Origin: a bacterium
GTDB taxonomy: Bacteria; Vulcanimicrobiota; Vulcanimicrobiia; Vulcanimicrobiales; Vulcanimicrobiaceae
DNA length: 8,134 bases
Assembly (NCBI GenBank): GCA_021807065.1
Contig: JAKAPO010000097.1
Span: 1-8,134, forward strand
Reading direction: 5' to 3'
The notes below the pieces were generated by a model that searched no databases, was not told the DNA's origin, and worked only from the letters and a program-made list of their open reading frames with translations. A program made the position numbers and the translations under genes. This document shows, piece by piece, positions 6,351-8,134 of the stretch; positions within the stretch are counted from its first letter, which is position 1; each line of letters opens with the position of its first letter.

Positions 6351-6458
6351 CAAAAGAGTACTGCAGCGTATATGGCCGTGAGCTAACTGTCGTTTCGGCC
6401 TAGGAGGCGCGTGGCCGAAGTGTACTGCGGTACATGAGGCCTGAGCCGGCGACGGTCG
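6348..6458. repeat. Degenerate direct repeat, two copies
   Basis: Copy 1 is 6348-6392 and copy 2 is 6412-6458. Both begin TGGC, share GTACTGC about ten bases in, then a GGCC followed closely by TGAGC, and end with GTCG. The copies have diverged through substitutions and short indels and are separated by 19 bases. In copy 2 GTACTGC is part of the perfect TGTAC-TGCG-GTACA hairpin, which copy 1 has lost. A 7-base stem (TTCGGCC/GGCCGAA) spans the junction. Confidence 0.45.
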
Positions 6459-6467
6459 AGACGAACG

Positions 6468-7103
6468 TTAGCCAAGGCCCAGCATGTCCTTTGTATGCCA
6501 GGCGATATTTCCGGCACGGTCGCCGGCGCGTTCGAGCGAGGTCAGGATAAACAGATAGCGCGTCGCAGCCGGAATCAAATCCGAATCCGCCGCCATCTCT
6601 TCTTGGAGCAAACCGATGCTGCGTTTGTAGAGCCGGTCGACCTCCGCATCGCGAGCGATGACGGTCGTGGCGAGTTCGTCGTCACGTTCCGCGTAGGCGC
6701 GCATCGCGTCGAGCAGCATCTCGTGCGTGACGCTGACGATCCGATCGATCTCGACGCGTTGCGGCCGCAACACCTGGTCGGCAAGCTTGATGGCGTTCTT
6801 TGCGATCTCCACCGCATAGTCGCCGATGCGTTCCAAGTCCGTTGCGATGTTCAGCATCGCCGCGATCTCGCGCAATTCTCCAGCAACCGGCTGCTGACGC
6901 CAAATCAACTCGATGCACTCGGCGTCGATCTTACGGCGCAGATCGTCGACGACGTCGTCCCCAGCCACGACGCGGGCCCCAGACGCCGCGTCGCGCCGGT
7001 CGAGTGCCTCCGCCGCGAGGCGCAGCGCATCGCCGACGAGTGCGCCTAGGCGCACGACGTCGAGTCGCGTTCCCTCGAGTGCTTCGTGATAGGCGGCTCG
7101 CAT
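6468..7103 (-). CDS. phoU: Phosphate-signalling protein PhoU
   Basis: A 211-residue cytoplasmic, all-helical regulator of phosphate uptake; in studied bacteria PhoU links the PstSCAB transporter to the PhoR/PhoB two-component system and restrains phosphate import. The two tandem three-helix bundles are visible, each with the family's metal-binding E-R-x-G-D motif: LERIGDYA (Glu91, Asp95) and LERAGDRAGNIA (Glu191, Asp195, Asn199), 100 residues apart. I chose ATG at 7103 because MRAAYHEALE matches the usual PhoU N-terminus. An in-frame ATG at 7169 would add 22 atypical residues and cross the promoter and the divergent gene's start. No pst or pho genes are nearby. The start sits exactly at the transcription start predicted from its promoter, so the mRNA is probably leaderless. 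It is divergent from an enoyl-CoA hydratase with a 54-base spacer. Confidence 0.93.
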   Translation of the reverse strand: MRAAYHEALEGTRLDVVRLGALVGDALRLAAEALDRRDAASGARVVAGDDVVDDLRRKIDAECIELIWRQQPVAGELREIAAMLNIATDLERIGDYAVEIAKNAIKLADQVLRPQRVEIDRIVSVTHEMLLDAMRAYAERDDELATTVIARDAEVDRLYKRSIGLLQEEMAADSDLIPAATRYLFILTSLERAGDRAGNIAWHTKDMLGLG

Positions 7104-7138
7104 AAGCGTAGTATACGACGAGGGAGGCTGCACCGCAA
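7104..7138 (-). promoter_or_regulatory. Sigma-70-type promoter of phoU predicting a leaderless transcript
   Basis: On the minus strand TTGCGG (7138-7133) and TATACT (7115-7110) are separated by exactly 17 bases, the optimal spacing. The -10 matches the consensus at 5 of 6 positions and the -35 at 3 of 6 (TTG). Six bases (7109-7104) then separate the -10 from the A of the ATG at 7103, so transcription should begin at or next to the start codon. GTATAC (7111-7116) is self-complementary and might also seed weak transcription on the other strand, but no matching -35 is seen there. Confidence 0.65.
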
Positions 7139-7157
7139 CGGCGAGAAGTGCCTTGAT

Positions 7158-7949
7158 ATGACGGAACATTACGAAAACATTATCGCTGCCAAAGACGGCG
7201 CGGTCGGTATCGTGACGCTCAACCGGCCTGCCGTACTCAATGCCCTAAACGCTGCGCTCCTACGCGAACTAGCGCTTGCACTCGACCGGTTCGACGAAGA
7301 CGACTCGGTGCGCGCTATGATCGTAACGGGATCGGGAGAGAAAGCCTTCGCCGCCGGCGCCGACATCGGAGAGCTTGCCGCGTTGCCGTCTGCGCAGGCT
7401 GCAAAAGTTGCCGCGCAATACGGTCAAGCGCTCACGCGCAGGATCGAGCAAATGCGCTTCCCCGTCATCGCTGCGGTCAACGGTTTCGCGCTGGGTGGAG
7501 GTTGCGAACTCGCGCTCGCATGCGATATCCGCATCGCAAGCGAGAACGCGAAGTTGGGCCAGCCTGAGGTCAACCTTGGTATCATGCCTGGCTATGGAGG
7601 GTCGCAGCGCACCGCGCGACTCGTAGGGCGCGGCATAGCGATGTATCTCTGCCTCACCGGCGAAATCGTGGACGCGCGCGAAGCGCTGCGCACCGGGCTC
7701 GTCGATCGCGTCGTTCCAGCACCCGAACTCATGAGCGAGGCGAAGCGTGTCGCCGACCTGATCGCTTCGAAGGCGCCCCTTGCGATTGCGGCGTGCAAGC
7801 GAGCCATCGATCGCGCGATCCATCTGCCTATCGACGAGGCGCTCGACATCGAGGCGACGGAATTTTCGCAACTCGTTTCCACGGCGGACTTCAAGGAAGG
7901 CGCACGCGCCTTCTTCGAAAAGCGAAGACCTGCCTTTACCGGGCGATGA
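7158..7949 (+). CDS. Enoyl-CoA hydratase (crotonase family)
   Basis: A 263-residue crotonase-fold enzyme that hydrates trans-2-enoyl-CoA to 3-hydroxyacyl-CoA, probably in fatty-acid beta-oxidation or related CoA-ester catabolism. Landmarks are VTLNRPAVLNALN (19-31), the oxyanion/CoA-site segment FAAGADIGEL (64-73), NGFALGGGCELALACD (108-123) with Glu117, and LGQPEVNLGIMPGYGGSQR (133-151) with Glu137. The two glutamates have the same 20-residue spacing as catalytic Glu144 and Glu164 of the rat enzyme, so a true hydratase rather than an isomerase is likely. Length is standard. ATG at 7158 fits the family N-terminus; an in-frame GTG at 7086 would add 24 odd residues and run into phoU. A weak GAGAAG lies 9 bases upstream. 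Its 3' end overlaps a convergent thioredoxin-like gene by 14 bases. No other beta-oxidation genes are in the window. The exact chain-length specificity cannot be told. Confidence 0.92.
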   Translation: MTEHYENIIAAKDGAVGIVTLNRPAVLNALNAALLRELALALDRFDEDDSVRAMIVTGSGEKAFAAGADIGELAALPSAQAAKVAAQYGQALTRRIEQMRFPVIAAVNGFALGGGCELALACDIRIASENAKLGQPEVNLGIMPGYGGSQRTARLVGRGIAMYLCLTGEIVDAREALRTGLVDRVVPAPELMSEAKRVADLIASKAPLAIAACKRAIDRAIHLPIDEALDIEATEFSQLVSTADFKEGARAFFEKRRPAFTGR

Positions 7950-8134
7950 CCGGCTGTGCTGCCTGCGGCGACGGCTTGCCGAGCTTTGCTTCGGCATTGG
8001 CCATCGCCGAAGCGATGAGCGGATTGAACCCTGCCCAGACCGCGCGGACAAGGCCCTGCGGATCGATCGTCACGATTGTCGGAAACCCGTTGATACCGAA
8101 GAATCCGCGCGAGAGTCCTTGCGGATCAGATCGG
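7936..8134 (-). CDS. C-terminal part of a TlpA/ResA-like thioredoxin-fold protein, cut by the right edge
   Basis: The last 65 codons of a minus-strand gene whose start lies beyond the window. The frame reads FFGINGFPTIVTIDPQG, the region around the cis-proline (GFPT) of thioredoxin-fold proteins, followed by a helix-like stretch and an Ala/Pro/Gln-rich tail ending in PVIAR. This arrangement (Y/F-G-I-x-G-x-P-T, then I-D-x-x-G) is typical of TlpA/ResA thiol-disulfide oxidoreductases, in which a CxxC about 60-70 residues earlier does the chemistry; that part is outside the window, so redox activity and any signal peptide cannot be checked. The TAA at 7938-7936 lies inside the end of the enoyl-CoA hydratase gene, a 14-base tail-to-tail overlap. 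Confidence 0.8.
   Translation of the reverse strand, partial: RSDPQGLSRGFFGINGFPTIVTIDPQGLVRAVWAGFNPLIASAMANAEAKLGKPSPQAAQPVIAR

Larger units (their letters stand above)
6151..6467. other. Structured, repeat-bearing intergenic region
   Basis: 317 bases without a convincing gene, between the phoU stop and the aminotransferase start. A 70-codon plus-strand frame (6191-6403) has no family resemblance or good ribosome site and I do not call it. The region holds at least five hairpins: a repeat-associated one at 6177-6196, GACC/GGTC at 6239-6250, GTCC/GGAC at 6278-6288, a two-tier stem at 6303-6350, TTCGGCC/GGCCGAA at 6394-6419 and TGTAC/GTACA at 6421-6434. It also contains a degenerate direct repeat. 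No T-tract follows any hairpin. It could be a cluster of dispersed intergenic repeats, or a transcribed RNA element; the sequence alone does not decide. Confidence 0.6.

Noticed and set aside
6191..6403. A 70-codon plus-strand frame in the intergenic region
   Set aside because: No ribosome site or family resemblance; it runs through hairpins and repeats that better explain the sequence.
6348..6458. CRISPR array
   Set aside because: Only two diverged repeat copies with one short spacer and no cas genes; array repeats are near identical.
7086..7157. Enoyl-CoA hydratase start at GTG 7086
   Set aside because: Adds 24 basic residues not found in crotonases and overlaps phoU; ATG at 7158 gives the standard N-terminus.
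7104..7169. PhoU start at ATG 7169
   Set aside because: The 22 extra residues do not resemble PhoU, would cover the promoter and would overlap the divergent hydratase start; the start at 7103 matches the family.
7269..8051. A 260-codon minus-strand frame opposite the enoyl-CoA hydratase
   Set aside because: It runs antisense to a well-supported crotonase gene and in a different frame from the thioredoxin-like coding end, with no protein motifs.

Overview
This is a GC-rich (about 60% by eye), densely coded bacterial chromosomal window with no mobile elements, tRNA or rRNA genes, or CRISPR arrays. The housekeeping genes, GTG starts, overlapping gene junctions and a leaderless-type promoter suit an environmental high-GC bacterium. 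An uncultured lineage such as Candidatus Eremiobacterota (WPS-2) is my guess from general style only; no marker gene here settles it.

Region 1 (1-3408, minus strand) is a compact operon read right to left: HAD-IIB phosphatase, moaD, moaE, alpha/beta hydrolase, MoeB-rhodanese fusion, then the first codons of another gene cut by the left edge. The first four junctions overlap (GTGA, TGATG, GTGA, then 34 bases), which implies translational coupling. MoaD (Gly-Gly tail), MoaE and the MoeB-rhodanese protein form the sulfur-transfer part of molybdenum cofactor synthesis: MoeB adenylates MoaD, a persulfide gives MoaD its thiocarboxylate, and MoaD-MoaE convert cPMP to molybdopterin. moaA, moaC, mogA and moeA are not in the window. 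The phosphatase and hydrolase have no known role in this pathway.

Region 2 (3409-6150) holds a 150-base divergent intergenic region. It is followed by a plus-strand gene for a protein that looks like a circularly permuted ATP-grasp enzyme of unknown substrate, and by a convergent class V aminotransferase-fold PLP enzyme that lacks the cysteine needed for cysteine desulfurase activity. Their stop codons are 6 bases apart.

Region 3 (6151-6467) is the only gene-free stretch longer than 300 bases. It is not empty: it has several clear hairpins, a degenerate direct repeat of about 46 bases, and a copy of what looks like a dispersed intergenic repeat next to the aminotransferase start.

Region 4 (6468-8134) has phoU (minus) and an enoyl-CoA hydratase (plus) diverging from a 54-base spacer. 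The phoU promoter predicts a leaderless mRNA. A TlpA/thioredoxin-like protein, cut by the right edge, converges on the hydratase with a 14-base tail overlap. I see no single new multi-gene system. The items most worth following up are the orphan ATP-grasp-like protein, the structured intergenic block, and the moaD/moaE junction where the diglycine codons double as the next ribosome binding site.
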